Part shown: positions 12,400 to 21,503 of the stretch, piece after piece
Position numbering within the stretch: the stretch's first letter is position 1
Layout of the letters: each line of letters starts with the position of its first letter
IMG/VR virus record: IMGVR_UViG_3300017963_000541
Location: 1 to 33,820 of that record
Length of the DNA stretch: 33,820 bases
DNA from: a virus
Reading direction: 5' to 3' (one strand)
Program-made: the position numbers and the translations under genes
Notes under the pieces: generated by a model
The model's database searches: none
Seen by the model: only the letters and a program-made list of their open reading frames with translations
What the model was told of the DNA's origin: nothing

Positions 12400-12633
12400 T
12401 TAACCCTCCCGGTTCCCGTTAGTCCTCCCGGCAATCCAACCGATCAGGCCGCCGGCGATCACCTTCATTAGGTCGCCAATTACCTTGGTGATCTCGACAT
12501 TGCCTTGCTCGGTGGAGATGGATCTCCCTTGGAACGATGACACGACATCGGTGATGCCAAGTGCCAGGAACGGGAACAGCAAGCAGGCAGCCAACGTGAC
12601 GGCGACCCAATCCTTGGCATCCCAGTGTTTCAC
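12400..12633 (-). CDS. Small membrane protein, holin candidate (77 aa)
   Basis: The 77-aa product starts with GTG at 12633, overlapping the tail fibre stop (GTGA). It has two hydrophobic helices (WVAVTLAACLLFPFLALGI near 9-27; DLMKVIAGGLIGWIAG near 54-69) separated by a polar stretch, and a short Asn/Arg tail. Size, two membrane spans and position as the last gene of the late operon after the tail fibre fit a class II-type holin, but there is no recognised holin motif and no endolysin neighbour. It could also be an unrelated inner-membrane protein. Confidence 0.6.
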   Translation of the reverse strand: MKHWDAKDWVAVTLAACLLFPFLALGITDVVSSFQGRSISTEQGNVEITKVIGDLMKVIAGGLIGWIAGRTNGNREG

Positions 12634-14957
12634 GAGATTACCATCTCGGCATTGTGCAGCTGCAACTGATTCTGCGGTGTCTTGAACCAGAATTCAACGA
12701 GGTCATTCGTGTTCAGCGTCTGAAACACTGACCAGCGACGGTATTCTTTTCCGCTAGGATTGACCGTTGTCTCCCATGTCCGGGCAGCGGCGCCGTTAAC
12801 ATAGACGGCGAAGGTCAACTCGACATCAACGGTGTCCTCGTTGACCACGGTGATCCCGACATCGATCTTGAAACGCCGACTCGTCCCGTCGTAGCGCGCA
12901 CTGAAGGTGGCCATGCTGGTGAACCCTAGAACGTCGTCCGTCGTCAACGGAGAAGTCTGGAGGCGGTACCATGTATCCGGCGTAAGCGAGCCGTAATTGA
13001 AGACCGGCGCCGAATCGTAGTTGTGCGTCACATAAGCCGCATACGGATTCGGTGTGATCGGCTTATACGTACCATCGTCGGTCAGGTACTGATCACCGGC
13101 TCCACCAACGGTCAACGTATCCAGGAGGGCTTTATTAGCGTGCGTATGCCGATCACCAGTGTTTGTCTGGACCTCACCGGCAAGCTCATCAATCGCGCCT
13201 TGCACCGTCGTGCTGGTGAGATGGCTTGACGCTGGCGAGAACGTCACGAGCAGTCCGGTGTAATCTCCGGCCACGGCAACCACGACGCCTGTCCTGCCGA
13301 ACACGGAGTCAACCGCTCCGCCTCCGCCTCCTCCAGAACCGACAACGGACCAACCTGAGCCTGACCACGACCAAAACACGTTTTGTCCCGCGTCATACGC
13401 TATGGCCGTTAACCCGGTGAACACGTCCTGAGGCGTATCAGTTGGGGGAGAACCGCCACCTGGGCTCGTGATCCTCGGCCATCCAATGAACAGTTCATCG
13501 AACTGGACATAGGCATCACGCTGCGTGGCCGGGTTCGTCCGATCCGGACCACGGAGAACGAAGGATGGATGCGCGAATTGACTCGCGGCATGCAGGAACA
13601 ATTCCAACCTGTACGGCTCGCCACCAGTTCCAACCTCGTAATCGTTATGCCACAACCAGAGTTTTGGAGTGACCAACGGCATACCGATGTTCGCGCCCGG
13701 ACAATACACTTCCAGCGCACTACTGACCTTGGACCCATCATCGGTCAGGTTTGAATCTCCGATCTCATCCGTTGCGGTGAACTTAGCCAAAGCATTGACT
13801 GTTCCCGGACCAACGGCACCACCATCGCCACCACTAAACGCTGACACGTCAGACGTTGACACCAGATCCCAGTCCGCCGATATGACGGCGTTCTGCACTA
13901 GGATATCCGTTCCGTATGCGTTATCGTTTAATTGCCCCGCGTTTCCACCGACCTGCAGATAACCTCGTGCGGTATACGGTGTCGTCGGCCAGTAGTTGGC
14001 TACCTCCATGTAGTCGATAGGAGTAGCCGTCTCGGTCTGGAACGTGAACGTGTCGCTGCCGGAAATCCCGGTTGACGCGGGCGAAACCCCAAATGCTATG
14101 TAACTGGCTTGCGCGTTGGTTGATTGGATTGTCCACGTTTGCCCGCCGCCAATGATTCGATCACCCACCTGCAACGCTCTGAGTTCTGTTTCACGACTGA
14201 CAGACGGGATCGAGTCATCCATGTAATTGATCTCCATCAAATCAGGTCGAGACCGAGAATGGACAATCTCCCCCGCTGCCGGAACAGCGGGGTTTTGCGG
14301 AGTGCCATAGTACCAGTCAGCGGACCACTCTGCCGGTGTCGGATCTGTCTCGTGAGCAATTGAGATGATTTCGAGCGTGGAACCTGACGTAACAATGACC
14401 GGCGAGATATTGAACTCCTGCCAACCAGTAGCCTCCGCGGTGAACAGGATCAACTCCTGAATCTCATTACTGCCGTCTGGGTCTAGCACCAGGAAAATCC
14501 GATATGTGATCCCGGTGTAGGCATATACTCTGTAGCCTAACAGATACGCGGAAACGTCGAACGTAAACCTGTTGCCGGATCTGATTTGAGTGGCCGTGTC
14601 CTGAGTGAAAGCCTCGGTTCCGGTAAACAAGTAGAAGGACTGACCACTTGGTTGCGGTGACGCTCGCTCGCTTGTTTGCTTGTTGGCAATCATGGTCCAG
14701 CCACCGTCCCGAACCATGTCGTTCTTCTCGTAGGTGTTACCGAAGACATACGGATTCACCCACCGCACCCGTGTTCCACCAACCTGAAGGTCCAGGTCCG
14801 AGTGCAGGATACTCTTTGCGTCACCGGCACTGGTTACGAACGGATGCAACGAGTCGGTTGGGACACTGGTCAGGCGCGGGAAGTTGACCGGGTTCACGCC
14901 GGTCTGGCTTGCAACTGCGCGTAGCTGTTTCTGATCGAGGTTTCCTGTGCTGCTCAT
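12630..14957 (-). CDS. Tail fibre / receptor-binding protein (775 aa)
   Basis: The protein probably forms the host-contacting fibre. The N-terminal third is beta-rich. Around residues 545-565 a poly-glycine hinge is followed by AVDSVFGRTGVVVAVAGDY, a motif common in phage tail fibres. A segment TNTGDRHTHANKALLD near 605-620 is also seen in fibre shafts. The last 130 residues look like a beta-sandwich head (RRFKIDVGITVVN, then VELTFAVYVNG). The start overlaps the 1109-aa gene stop by 4 nt, and the stop overlaps the holin candidate GTG. The Gly/Ser/Thr-rich composition is typical of a trimeric fibre. Confidence 0.75.
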   Translation of the reverse strand: MSSTGNLDQKQLRAVASQTGVNPVNFPRLTSVPTDSLHPFVTSAGDAKSILHSDLDLQVGGTRVRWVNPYVFGNTYEKNDMVRDGGWTMIANKQTSERASPQPSGQSFYLFTGTEAFTQDTATQIRSGNRFTFDVSAYLLGYRVYAYTGITYRIFLVLDPDGSNEIQELILFTAEATGWQEFNISPVIVTSGSTLEIISIAHETDPTPAEWSADWYYGTPQNPAVPAAGEIVHSRSRPDLMEINYMDDSIPSVSRETELRALQVGDRIIGGGQTWTIQSTNAQASYIAFGVSPASTGISGSDTFTFQTETATPIDYMEVANYWPTTPYTARGYLQVGGNAGQLNDNAYGTDILVQNAVISADWDLVSTSDVSAFSGGDGGAVGPGTVNALAKFTATDEIGDSNLTDDGSKVSSALEVYCPGANIGMPLVTPKLWLWHNDYEVGTGGEPYRLELFLHAASQFAHPSFVLRGPDRTNPATQRDAYVQFDELFIGWPRITSPGGGSPPTDTPQDVFTGLTAIAYDAGQNVFWSWSGSGWSVVGSGGGGGGAVDSVFGRTGVVVAVAGDYTGLLVTFSPASSHLTSTTVQGAIDELAGEVQTNTGDRHTHANKALLDTLTVGGAGDQYLTDDGTYKPITPNPYAAYVTHNYDSAPVFNYGSLTPDTWYRLQTSPLTTDDVLGFTSMATFSARYDGTSRRFKIDVGITVVNEDTVDVELTFAVYVNGAAARTWETTVNPSGKEYRRWSVFQTLNTNDLVEFWFKTPQNQLQLHNAEMVIS

Positions 14958-17900
14958 GGTGATTCAACTCCCGTCTTCAAAGGCACTCCAAGTGCAATGC
15001 CGGCTTCCGCATACGTCGTCAGTTCGATTGTCCGAGTCAATTCCTGACCGGAACCTTCCTGGCAATTGGTAAGTGGATACTGACCGCTCGGAGGCGCCGA
15101 GGGATTCCACGAACCGCGAAACAAAAACTTGCATGTCGTGAAACCCGGTTGACACTCAGGCTCTTCTCCGGCTGGCTCAATACAAATCCGTTTTTGGGTG
15201 AAAGCGTAACCCAGACCGCAGTCTCCCGGTGAATCCGGCGTTTTCTCCGCAACGGTCAAATACTCGGCAAACTGAACCGGCACGGCAATGTCCTGGTTGG
15301 AGATCAACGCCTGAACATCCGGTGGCAACGCCTTTTCCCAATAAACAATATCATCCTCTTTGATCCTGAATTCATACGTCGCACGTTGCGCCCGAATGTT
15401 GTACTCGCTGCCGCTGCACGAGGGATCAATGTCCCAACTGTAATATGCGTTGTAACCGGTTCCTGGCTCCCAGTCCGGTGGCGGCACGATTGACGGTGTC
15501 GTCGGGTTGTGACCGGCGACACCGTTGAGAACCACGGAATCCGGACAAGTCGCGTTCGTCGGTTCCTTGTCCGAGTACCCTGCCTGCTGCACGTCCGAAT
15601 ACTGGTCATATCTCTGTTCGAGACTCACCTGCCACGGCAGCCGCACAGCGGTCAAAAGGTTCATGGCATTGGAAAGCAGATTGAAATGTTCCGCGGCGGC
15701 TTTCACCGTCGGCAACGGCCCGAACCCATGCGGAGCATCAGTTCTCAGGTCACCGTTATTCAAATACTCGGTTTCAACCACAGGCATAGGCGGAATCTGC
15801 TCGTACCGCTCACCACTGACGTACCAGATCAGGTCGTCATACCGCCATTCCCTCATGTACCTGTTGCATGCCTCATCACTACGAAGCCCGAAAGTCGTGT
15901 CCAGATATCCCTCGCACATATGCCGCAGATAACACTCGGCCTGAGTGTAATAGTCGTGAAGGAACTTCGTGTCCCACGGGTTCTGGACGTTGTTGGTGTC
16001 GATGTAACACTCCGGCAAGAGGTGAACGAACCTGAAATGCGGAAAGATGGATGCCTTAAGTTGCGTCACAATCGGTTGCGTTCCCCAGGCGACACCGTTC
16101 AAGCCCTGGTCACCGATTGCCCAGTGCGGATTCCAGTCCCAATACCACTTGAGCAAATACATCCGCAACCCGTTCTCGTTGGAACGATAAGCGTTGTCCG
16201 TTTCAGCCTGTAAGGTTGCCGGATCCCAGTTCCAGTATTCCGGAGCATACTCCGCGGGCGCCTGATCGCTCGTGTGCAACCGAGTCTTGAAGTCAATCCG
16301 AACCTGATGCTCGTTGGGTTCGGTCAACCATGATTCCGAAGCTTCCGTGAACCACGCGTCCCCGTTCTCCGTGAGCCACTCCATCGCAACCGGAGGAATG
16401 TCCTCAACCGTCTCAACCTCGACCGGAGGCTCGTAAATTCTGCAAGAAGCAAAGAACCGTTCCTTATTCGTTTCGGAGTCCGGTTTCGCATACGGATTGA
16501 GTGGTGAATTCGCCGTTCCACCAGTCGGATGCGCGTTTGGATGCAGCATCGCGTAATTGAACAGACTGGGAGCCTCGTAACGCTTGTTGACCGCTGTTGT
16601 CGTCGGCATCCAGCAAACGTGCTGGTGCAGATGATCGGTGTTCAGCTTGTCCCGCAACTCGTCCGCGGCGAACAAGGCGCGATTGTGGAACCCGTGCTGA
16701 TCGGCATACACGTCCGGTGTCCAGAAGATCGCGGAATCATCGTAAGGCGCCAGATCAACCTCCATCACCCATTCGTTGGTTTCGCCGTTCGCCTCCGCGG
16801 CATGCACGATAGGGTAAATGGCCTCGAAATTGTCTTGAGCGGATCTCAACGGGTCATAACGCTTAAACCAGAGGCTTTGAACACCGTTCTGATATGCCAT
16901 CGTCACGAACGACGAACGATGCGGCATTGCCAGATGCCTGGACGTGAAATGCCTGGTCGACTCGTAATATCCGTTGGCATTAACCGTGGGAGAAATGTCC
17001 GGCAACCCGTTGCTGTTGTTCTGGACATTGTCAATGGCCCCGTATTTGACGTAAGACTCCCAGAGATAATCCGAGAGATCAGTCTGTGTCCCGCGCCCGT
17101 CCCAGTTCGTTGAATCCCGCGCGCCCCCAAGCCGCAGCACCGTAGCCAGTTCCGGCAGACCGGGCTTGTAATCGAGGATCTCGGTGAACTCGATCCCGAG
17201 GTATCCGTCCGTATCCAGCGTAAGCGCGTCCAGAACGCTCACATTCACGCCCTGAAGCCTTTCAAAGCGTGCATCGTACAAAACACCCGAATCACCCGCC
17301 GGCACGTTGTACATCCATTCTCCGCTTGCATGGGACACTCTCAGCGTAACTGGTGACAGGAGTTTCTCTCCTCGGATCCGGAACTTGCCGCACACGAACT
17401 TCTCATGCCAGGTGTACCCCGGGAAGAACGGTGGAACGGCAGGAATAGGAGAACCGGCAGGCAAGTTCGATGTTGTTTCCCAACGTGGATAACGCGGAAC
17501 CGAGTCACCGGCTTGCATCCTGGCCGGCGCAAGGTGAAACCCCATACCGAAGAAACCGGCCATGTCGAACGTGTTCTGGAGGAAGTAATCCGCGTCCTGT
17601 CTCTGAGCATCACTGCCCCGGTATTCCCGTGCATAAAGGTGTCGGATGAACTCCCGCCAGAAGTTGTATTTCTTCGTCAGTAACGGCTCGAAGAAGGAGG
17701 AGAACCGTTGCCAAGCGCCGAAGGTCCAATCGTTCCATCCGTTCTCGGCAATCTGATCCCAGATGTACGCCTCGTTGATGACCTTGGCATTCGAGAAGTC
17801 GTCCAGCTTAGTGTCGAGGATCCAACCTCTCTGGCTGCCTGCATTGTCCCAGGCTTGTGTGTCGCTCAGGATTGGCGAGACGACGATCCCGTTTGTCCGC

Positions 17901-18283
17901 TGATATTCCGGGAATACTTCGTCCTGATTGGCTCCGTTCCCGAAGATATACGCACCAAGCACACTGCTTTGGGAGATGCCTCCGCTTTCCCCTGGTGGAT
18001 TCGCCGGCCAGAGATCCGTTGGAGAGTCAGGCGTAATGTTGTGGTATCGCTCATAAACAGCCTGGTCAGGTGTCCAACCCTCGCCGGGTTCAAGCTCGGA
18101 CAAGGACTTGTTGTGAACCAGATTCCGGAGAGGTTGATAAAGGCCGTATGCCACGCGCCACGCCGCATCACCGATTCCGGAACGGAGACGGTCGTTGAAT
18201 GCCCTTGCCAGAATGTTCCGCTGGGAACTTCCGATGTACTGACCGGCATTGACGGTCGGCGCTCTGGTCCATTCAACAGGCAT
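14954..18283 (-). CDS. Large tail-associated structural protein (1109 aa), unknown family
   Basis: This is the longest gene in the window. The product is rich in Trp, Tyr, Asn and Asp, without signal peptide or membrane segments (for example VPPFFPGYTWHEKFVCGKF and YLLKWYWDWNPHWAIGDQG). I recognise no family. Its place after the tape measure and a 311-aa tail protein, and directly before the tail fibre, suggests a baseplate/tip or central tail component, or a carbohydrate-active tip. The ATG directly follows a U-run and hairpin (18284-18349), so its expression may depend on antitermination; no Shine-Dalgarno sequence is visible. The C-terminal 200 residues carry several cysteines (for example CSGSEYN and CIEPAGEEPEC). 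Confidence 0.7.
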   Translation of the reverse strand: MPVEWTRAPTVNAGQYIGSSQRNILARAFNDRLRSGIGDAAWRVAYGLYQPLRNLVHNKSLSELEPGEGWTPDQAVYERYHNITPDSPTDLWPANPPGESGGISQSSVLGAYIFGNGANQDEVFPEYQRTNGIVVSPILSDTQAWDNAGSQRGWILDTKLDDFSNAKVINEAYIWDQIAENGWNDWTFGAWQRFSSFFEPLLTKKYNFWREFIRHLYAREYRGSDAQRQDADYFLQNTFDMAGFFGMGFHLAPARMQAGDSVPRYPRWETTSNLPAGSPIPAVPPFFPGYTWHEKFVCGKFRIRGEKLLSPVTLRVSHASGEWMYNVPAGDSGVLYDARFERLQGVNVSVLDALTLDTDGYLGIEFTEILDYKPGLPELATVLRLGGARDSTNWDGRGTQTDLSDYLWESYVKYGAIDNVQNNSNGLPDISPTVNANGYYESTRHFTSRHLAMPHRSSFVTMAYQNGVQSLWFKRYDPLRSAQDNFEAIYPIVHAAEANGETNEWVMEVDLAPYDDSAIFWTPDVYADQHGFHNRALFAADELRDKLNTDHLHQHVCWMPTTTAVNKRYEAPSLFNYAMLHPNAHPTGGTANSPLNPYAKPDSETNKERFFASCRIYEPPVEVETVEDIPPVAMEWLTENGDAWFTEASESWLTEPNEHQVRIDFKTRLHTSDQAPAEYAPEYWNWDPATLQAETDNAYRSNENGLRMYLLKWYWDWNPHWAIGDQGLNGVAWGTQPIVTQLKASIFPHFRFVHLLPECYIDTNNVQNPWDTKFLHDYYTQAECYLRHMCEGYLDTTFGLRSDEACNRYMREWRYDDLIWYVSGERYEQIPPMPVVETEYLNNGDLRTDAPHGFGPLPTVKAAAEHFNLLSNAMNLLTAVRLPWQVSLEQRYDQYSDVQQAGYSDKEPTNATCPDSVVLNGVAGHNPTTPSIVPPPDWEPGTGYNAYYSWDIDPSCSGSEYNIRAQRATYEFRIKEDDIVYWEKALPPDVQALISNQDIAVPVQFAEYLTVAEKTPDSPGDCGLGYAFTQKRICIEPAGEEPECQPGFTTCKFLFRGSWNPSAPPSGQYPLTNCQEGSGQELTRTIELTTYAEAGIALGVPLKTGVESP

Positions 18284-18349
18284 AAAAAAGGCGCACTAAC
18301 ACCACGGCACCATGAACAGCAGGAAAGATCACCATGACATCAGTGCGCC
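18284..18349 (-). terminator. Hairpin followed by U-run just before the 1109-aa gene
   Basis: On the minus strand GGCGCACT (18349-18342) pairs with AGTGCGCC (18297-18290) over a 44-base loop and is followed by TTTTTT and then the ATG of the 1109-aa gene. A stem plus U-run is terminator-like. The long loop and the fact that a structural gene begins at once make it a possible attenuator or antitermination point within the late operon. It could alternatively be an mRNA 5' structure controlling translation. Confidence 0.5.
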
Positions 18350-18352
18350 AAA

Positions 18353-18535
18353 TCACCCCCACCGAGCCACAAGCAATTCACTAAGATTTCCCGCTTTGAT
18401 CTTCTGAATCACCTTCGATTCGTAGGTCGTCCCGGACGGCATCTTTCGAATCAGCATATCTTTGCCCGCCTTCGGTTGAAGGGACTTGACCTCCAACTCC
18501 ATTTTCCGGAGCCGCTGTTCAAGCTTCCTGATCAT
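18353..18535 (-). CDS. Small coiled-coil protein (60 aa)
   Basis: The 60-aa product begins MIRKLEQRLRKMELEVKSL, a heptad-like amphipathic helix, followed by a basic polar segment (KAGKDMLIRKMPSGTTYES). Its ATG overlaps the TGA of the 311-aa gene (ATGA), which supports it. No family is recognised. In tail operons such small coiled-coil proteins may be assembly aids. It is the last gene before the hairpin/U-run element. Confidence 0.55.
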   Translation of the reverse strand: MIRKLEQRLRKMELEVKSLQPKAGKDMLIRKMPSGTTYESKVIQKIKAGNLSELLVARWG

Positions 18536-19467
18536 GGTGATGTGTACGGTGCGTAATAGTAGGTACTGAAGTACGTCCCCGATTCCCAGGTTTCTTCAAT
18601 CTCGAAAGAGTCATTCCTGGTGTACGTCGTGCGGGAAGTGCGCTTCAGCCATTCATTGATTCCAGGAGGAGAGATCCATGCCGGCAATCCCACGTTCTGA
18701 ATCTGCGCCAATGTCCAGAGCATGTTGACTCCATCGTGAATGTCTACGGTTTGCTGATACGTCGGAGGCACCCTGAGTCGGCGCGTGATCGTGTATACCG
18801 TACCGTAAGCGGAACGCAAGCCGGTGGCATACTCGTTCAGAAACTGCTGAACATCCGCGTATGCCGTGGTGATGTCTCCCGGCCAGGAACCCGGCGTGTC
18901 AGGATTGTTTCCGGTGTAGCTCACCCAGTACCGAAGCAGGTTGTTGTAATCAATCGGCAATGTAACGTCCACGGGTGAGCCGGTGGAATTGTCCGTCAAC
19001 GTGATCGAGAGAATATTGTCCGACCACGACTCAACCAGGCTACGCCAAACCGATTTACGATCCTGAGCCAGTCTCGGGAAATCGCCTGCCCCACCATCAA
19101 CGAACTTGTTCAGGAACGCTTTCGTCGTTCCGTAATCCCAGATGTCAACGGTCTGCTCCGCGGTGTTGACCTCCCAGACATCGGTTCCGACAGGCTGCGT
19201 GTTGTCCTGAACCGGGTAACCTGTATCGGCATCAAGTGCCGTGGCTTGGCTAGTGAGTCGCAGGTTGCCGTAACCGCCAGGAACATATTCAAGCGAGACA
19301 TCTCGACTTGCACTTTGCAAGAGCAGCCATTCCTGGTATGCCTTCGGCCACGCGCATTGTGTCGTCTGCTCGGTTGTGTACCCACGCTCCTTGTCCCAGG
19401 TCCAAGTCGTGTTCCAGATCAACCGGTCCTGACTATCCCGCGGTGCGTCTTTGCCGAAATATTTCAT
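18532..19467 (-). CDS. Tail protein of unknown family (311 aa)
   Basis: The 311-aa protein (MKYFGKDAPRDSQDR start) is aromatic-rich and mainly beta (for example LIWNTTWTWDKERGY and TYFSTYYYAPYTSP). No known domain is recognised. It overlaps the tape measure stop and the 60-aa start by 4 nt each, so it is firmly inside the tail operon. Its position right after the tape measure matches distal tail proteins of siphoviruses, but without sequence motifs this is only inference. Confidence 0.65.
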   Translation of the reverse strand: MKYFGKDAPRDSQDRLIWNTTWTWDKERGYTTEQTTQCAWPKAYQEWLLLQSASRDVSLEYVPGGYGNLRLTSQATALDADTGYPVQDNTQPVGTDVWEVNTAEQTVDIWDYGTTKAFLNKFVDGGAGDFPRLAQDRKSVWRSLVESWSDNILSITLTDNSTGSPVDVTLPIDYNNLLRYWVSYTGNNPDTPGSWPGDITTAYADVQQFLNEYATGLRSAYGTVYTITRRLRVPPTYQQTVDIHDGVNMLWTLAQIQNVGLPAWISPPGINEWLKRTSRTTYTRNDSFEIEETWESGTYFSTYYYAPYTSP

Positions 19468-20393
19468 GGCTCCTCGGACACCGCGTTCGCGGTTCTGGTG
19501 GATTGACGGACAAGTTCCTTCAGGTAAAAGACAAGATACTCGCTAAAGCCTTCCTGTATTGTTCGGTTCACCGCGCGAGTCGCCACAGGATCGCCGGCAG
19601 CCGCGGCCCCTGCCGTCAACCATCCTCCCGGCAAACGCTTAGCCAACTCACTTGCCGACCCGACATCCTCGGCTCCTTGCCGTAATGCCTCTATCCCCTG
19701 TGCAGCCGACCGTACTGCCTCAAGAATGCTCAACAGAGTCGGCGCAAGATCAGATGCCAACTGTTGCCGGATCGTGGTCAGTTCATCACTGATCGTCGCT
19801 GCACGTTCGATTGCCCCGGCACTGATCACCGGAGCTTGCGCCATCAAACCAGGAATGTTCTGTCGCACCGCGGACAAGTACCTTCCGCCGGCTCGACCCA
19901 ACAACGCCCGACTGATCGCGGTGGCATCACCGGACCTGGCAAGTGCCGCGGAAACTCGCGTGAACAGTTCCTCCGGCCCCATCCGTTGCAGTTCCCAGAC
20001 CTGAATCCCCAAGTCACGGAACGCATCAATATAAGTCGTTGTCCCTCGTTGCGCGTCCCTCTGCGCCACTTGCAAGCGTTCGTAAGAATTGATGATTTCC
20101 TGTAGCGTCAACCCGGTCTGTTTCGCCACGAAATCAAACCGCTGCAACGTGTCCGTTGATAGGTTCGTTTGACGGTTCAGGTTTCGGAACCTCTCAGCTG
20201 TTTCGGTGAACTTCTGAATTGAGGAAAACAAGGCGCTGACACCGCCGGCAGCCGCAAAACCAGGTAGCATGCTCCCCAGCCCTCCCAACCCGCGAGTGAA
20301 ATTACCGATCCGGCGTTGCGCTCCGTGGAAAGAACGCTGGAACTGGCCAACATCCGCGCGTAGACGGATTACATGTTCACTAGTTGAAGGCAT
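19464..20393 (-). CDS. Short tape measure-like protein (309 aa)
   Basis: The protein begins VIRLRADVGQFQRSFHGAQRRIGNFTRG, a usual start of tape measure proteins, followed by a hydrophobic Gly/Ala-rich patch (LGSMLPGFAAAGGVSALF, about 38-55) and long helices (FTETAERFRNLNRQTNL, LTLQEIINSYERLQVAQ). It would set tail length and be ejected with the DNA. At 309 aa it is far shorter than most; at roughly 0.15 nm per residue it would measure a tail near 45 nm. It overlaps the chaperone gene by 14 nt. Alternatively only part of the ruler is encoded here. Confidence 0.7.
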   Translation of the reverse strand: MPSTSEHVIRLRADVGQFQRSFHGAQRRIGNFTRGLGGLGSMLPGFAAAGGVSALFSSIQKFTETAERFRNLNRQTNLSTDTLQRFDFVAKQTGLTLQEIINSYERLQVAQRDAQRGTTTYIDAFRDLGIQVWELQRMGPEELFTRVSAALARSGDATAISRALLGRAGGRYLSAVRQNIPGLMAQAPVISAGAIERAATISDELTTIRQQLASDLAPTLLSILEAVRSAAQGIEALRQGAEDVGSASELAKRLPGGWLTAGAAAAGDPVATRAVNRTIQEGFSEYLVFYLKELVRQSTRTANAVSEEP

Positions 20394-20961
20394 CGGGCAT
20401 CAGTTCCCCTTTACGCATCCGATCCGCGAGTTTCTCCAGCGTCTCGTCGTAATCAGTCTTGAAGGTGCAACCGCCTTGAGATTCGGAGTATGCCGCACAT
20501 TCCCAGATTGCCTGTGCCACCGGCATCCCCATTGCCTCCGCATGCCTGTACCCTAGGCTGCCTTGCAATAACACCTTTAGCTGCAACAAATCCGGCGCCC
20601 CAGCAGCACTTCCATTCCCTGAAGTCGTCAATTGCGGCACAGACCAGGATTCCTGGAGGTACTCAGACCACGCAAGGCACTCTTGAAGCGCCAGATTTGG
20701 CCTGAGATACGCCCAAACCAGCCGGGAGTGTAACCATAGCTGACCACGAATCGAAAGCGATCTGAAGGCAATCTGGGATGCTTTACGCCAATCGTGGTGA
20801 CAGAGCCAGATCGCCTGAAGCGTTTGGTCGGTGTCTTTGTCTTCCAACCCAAGCCGGCGCAACAACAGAGCATGGCCGAGGGACAACGGACGAAGTTGCA
20901 GACCAAAGATAGTCCATTGCCCTGGCCAAACCGTTTCCGCATATGCCCGGCGAAGGTCCAT
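20380..20961 (-). CDS. Tail assembly chaperone-like protein (193 aa)
   Basis: A helical, Leu/Trp-rich protein (FGLQLRPLSLGHALLLRRLG near 19-38) whose start overlaps the tube stop as TGATG and whose end overlaps the tape measure start. This is the place of the G/GT-type tail chaperones. Family members hold the tape measure during tail assembly. I see no obvious slippery site and second frame near its end; the 14-nt overlap with the tape measure gene is a plain overlap in another frame. The assignment rests on position and the N-terminal pattern. Confidence 0.55.
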   Translation of the reverse strand: MDLRRAYAETVWPGQWTIFGLQLRPLSLGHALLLRRLGLEDKDTDQTLQAIWLCHHDWRKASQIAFRSLSIRGQLWLHSRLVWAYLRPNLALQECLAWSEYLQESWSVPQLTTSGNGSAAGAPDLLQLKVLLQGSLGYRHAEAMGMPVAQAIWECAAYSESQGGCTFKTDYDETLEKLADRMRKGELMPDAFN

Positions 20962-21503
20962 CAGGATGGAGCAACTTCAGTTGTCAATTCGGTCGTGGTC
21001 AACGGTGACCCGATCCCGCCAATGACCGAAGGATCTTCGAGAGTCAATCGCACTCTGCCGTTCGCATCGGTGTTCAATGACCTGGACCCGCCACCGCGGT
21101 AGATGTATTTCTTGTTCCACCCGATGTCCTCGCCGGAACTGTCGGGAAGATTCTGCAAGGTTACCTCCGTCCAGACACCCGGCATGGTCATTGCCTGTAG
21201 CGCATTGTCGATGGTATTCTTGCCTGTTTCAGGAGTGCCATCCGCCGATGTCCGCACGCCGGCAGGAATCCAATCAATCGTGATTGTATTCCTCCGGTTA
21301 CGAACCGCGGCACCGATCAATTCACCGTTCTCGTCCCGCAACTCCTCGATATCGGCCTCCTCGGTGTCTTCCAGCGTTTCGAGTTTCTGACCCGCGCTAC
21401 TGGCAGCCTGATCCGCGCCGAAAGGACCGTAAACCGTCCACGGCCCGCCACGATTTGTCATGGTCGCAAATCCGAAGACTGTTCCTAATCCGTATTGTTT
21501 CAT
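20961..21503 (-). CDS. Major tail tube-like protein (180 aa)
   Basis: The 180-aa protein is beta-rich with a central segment NRRNTITIDWIPAG near 68-81 and VWTEVTLQNLP near 112-122, fitting a tail tube fold in size and strand pattern. It lies between a terminator-like 139-aa gene and the chaperone/tape measure pair, exactly where the major tail protein is expected. Start and stop overlap the neighbours by 4 and 1 nt. Tube subunits polymerise around the tape measure to form the tail shaft. It could also be a different tail protein, but the order supports the call. Confidence 0.6.
   Translation of the reverse strand: MKQYGLGTVFGFATMTNRGGPWTVYGPFGADQAASSAGQKLETLEDTEEADIEELRDENGELIGAAVRNRRNTITIDWIPAGVRTSADGTPETGKNTIDNALQAMTMPGVWTEVTLQNLPDSSGEDIGWNKKYIYRGGGSRSLNTDANGRVRLTLEDPSVIGGIGSPLTTTELTTEVAPS

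Noticed and set aside
18284-18290. TTTTTTA as a programmed -1 frameshift site
   Set aside because: No upstream frame reads into it: the preceding 60-aa gene has already ended at 18353.
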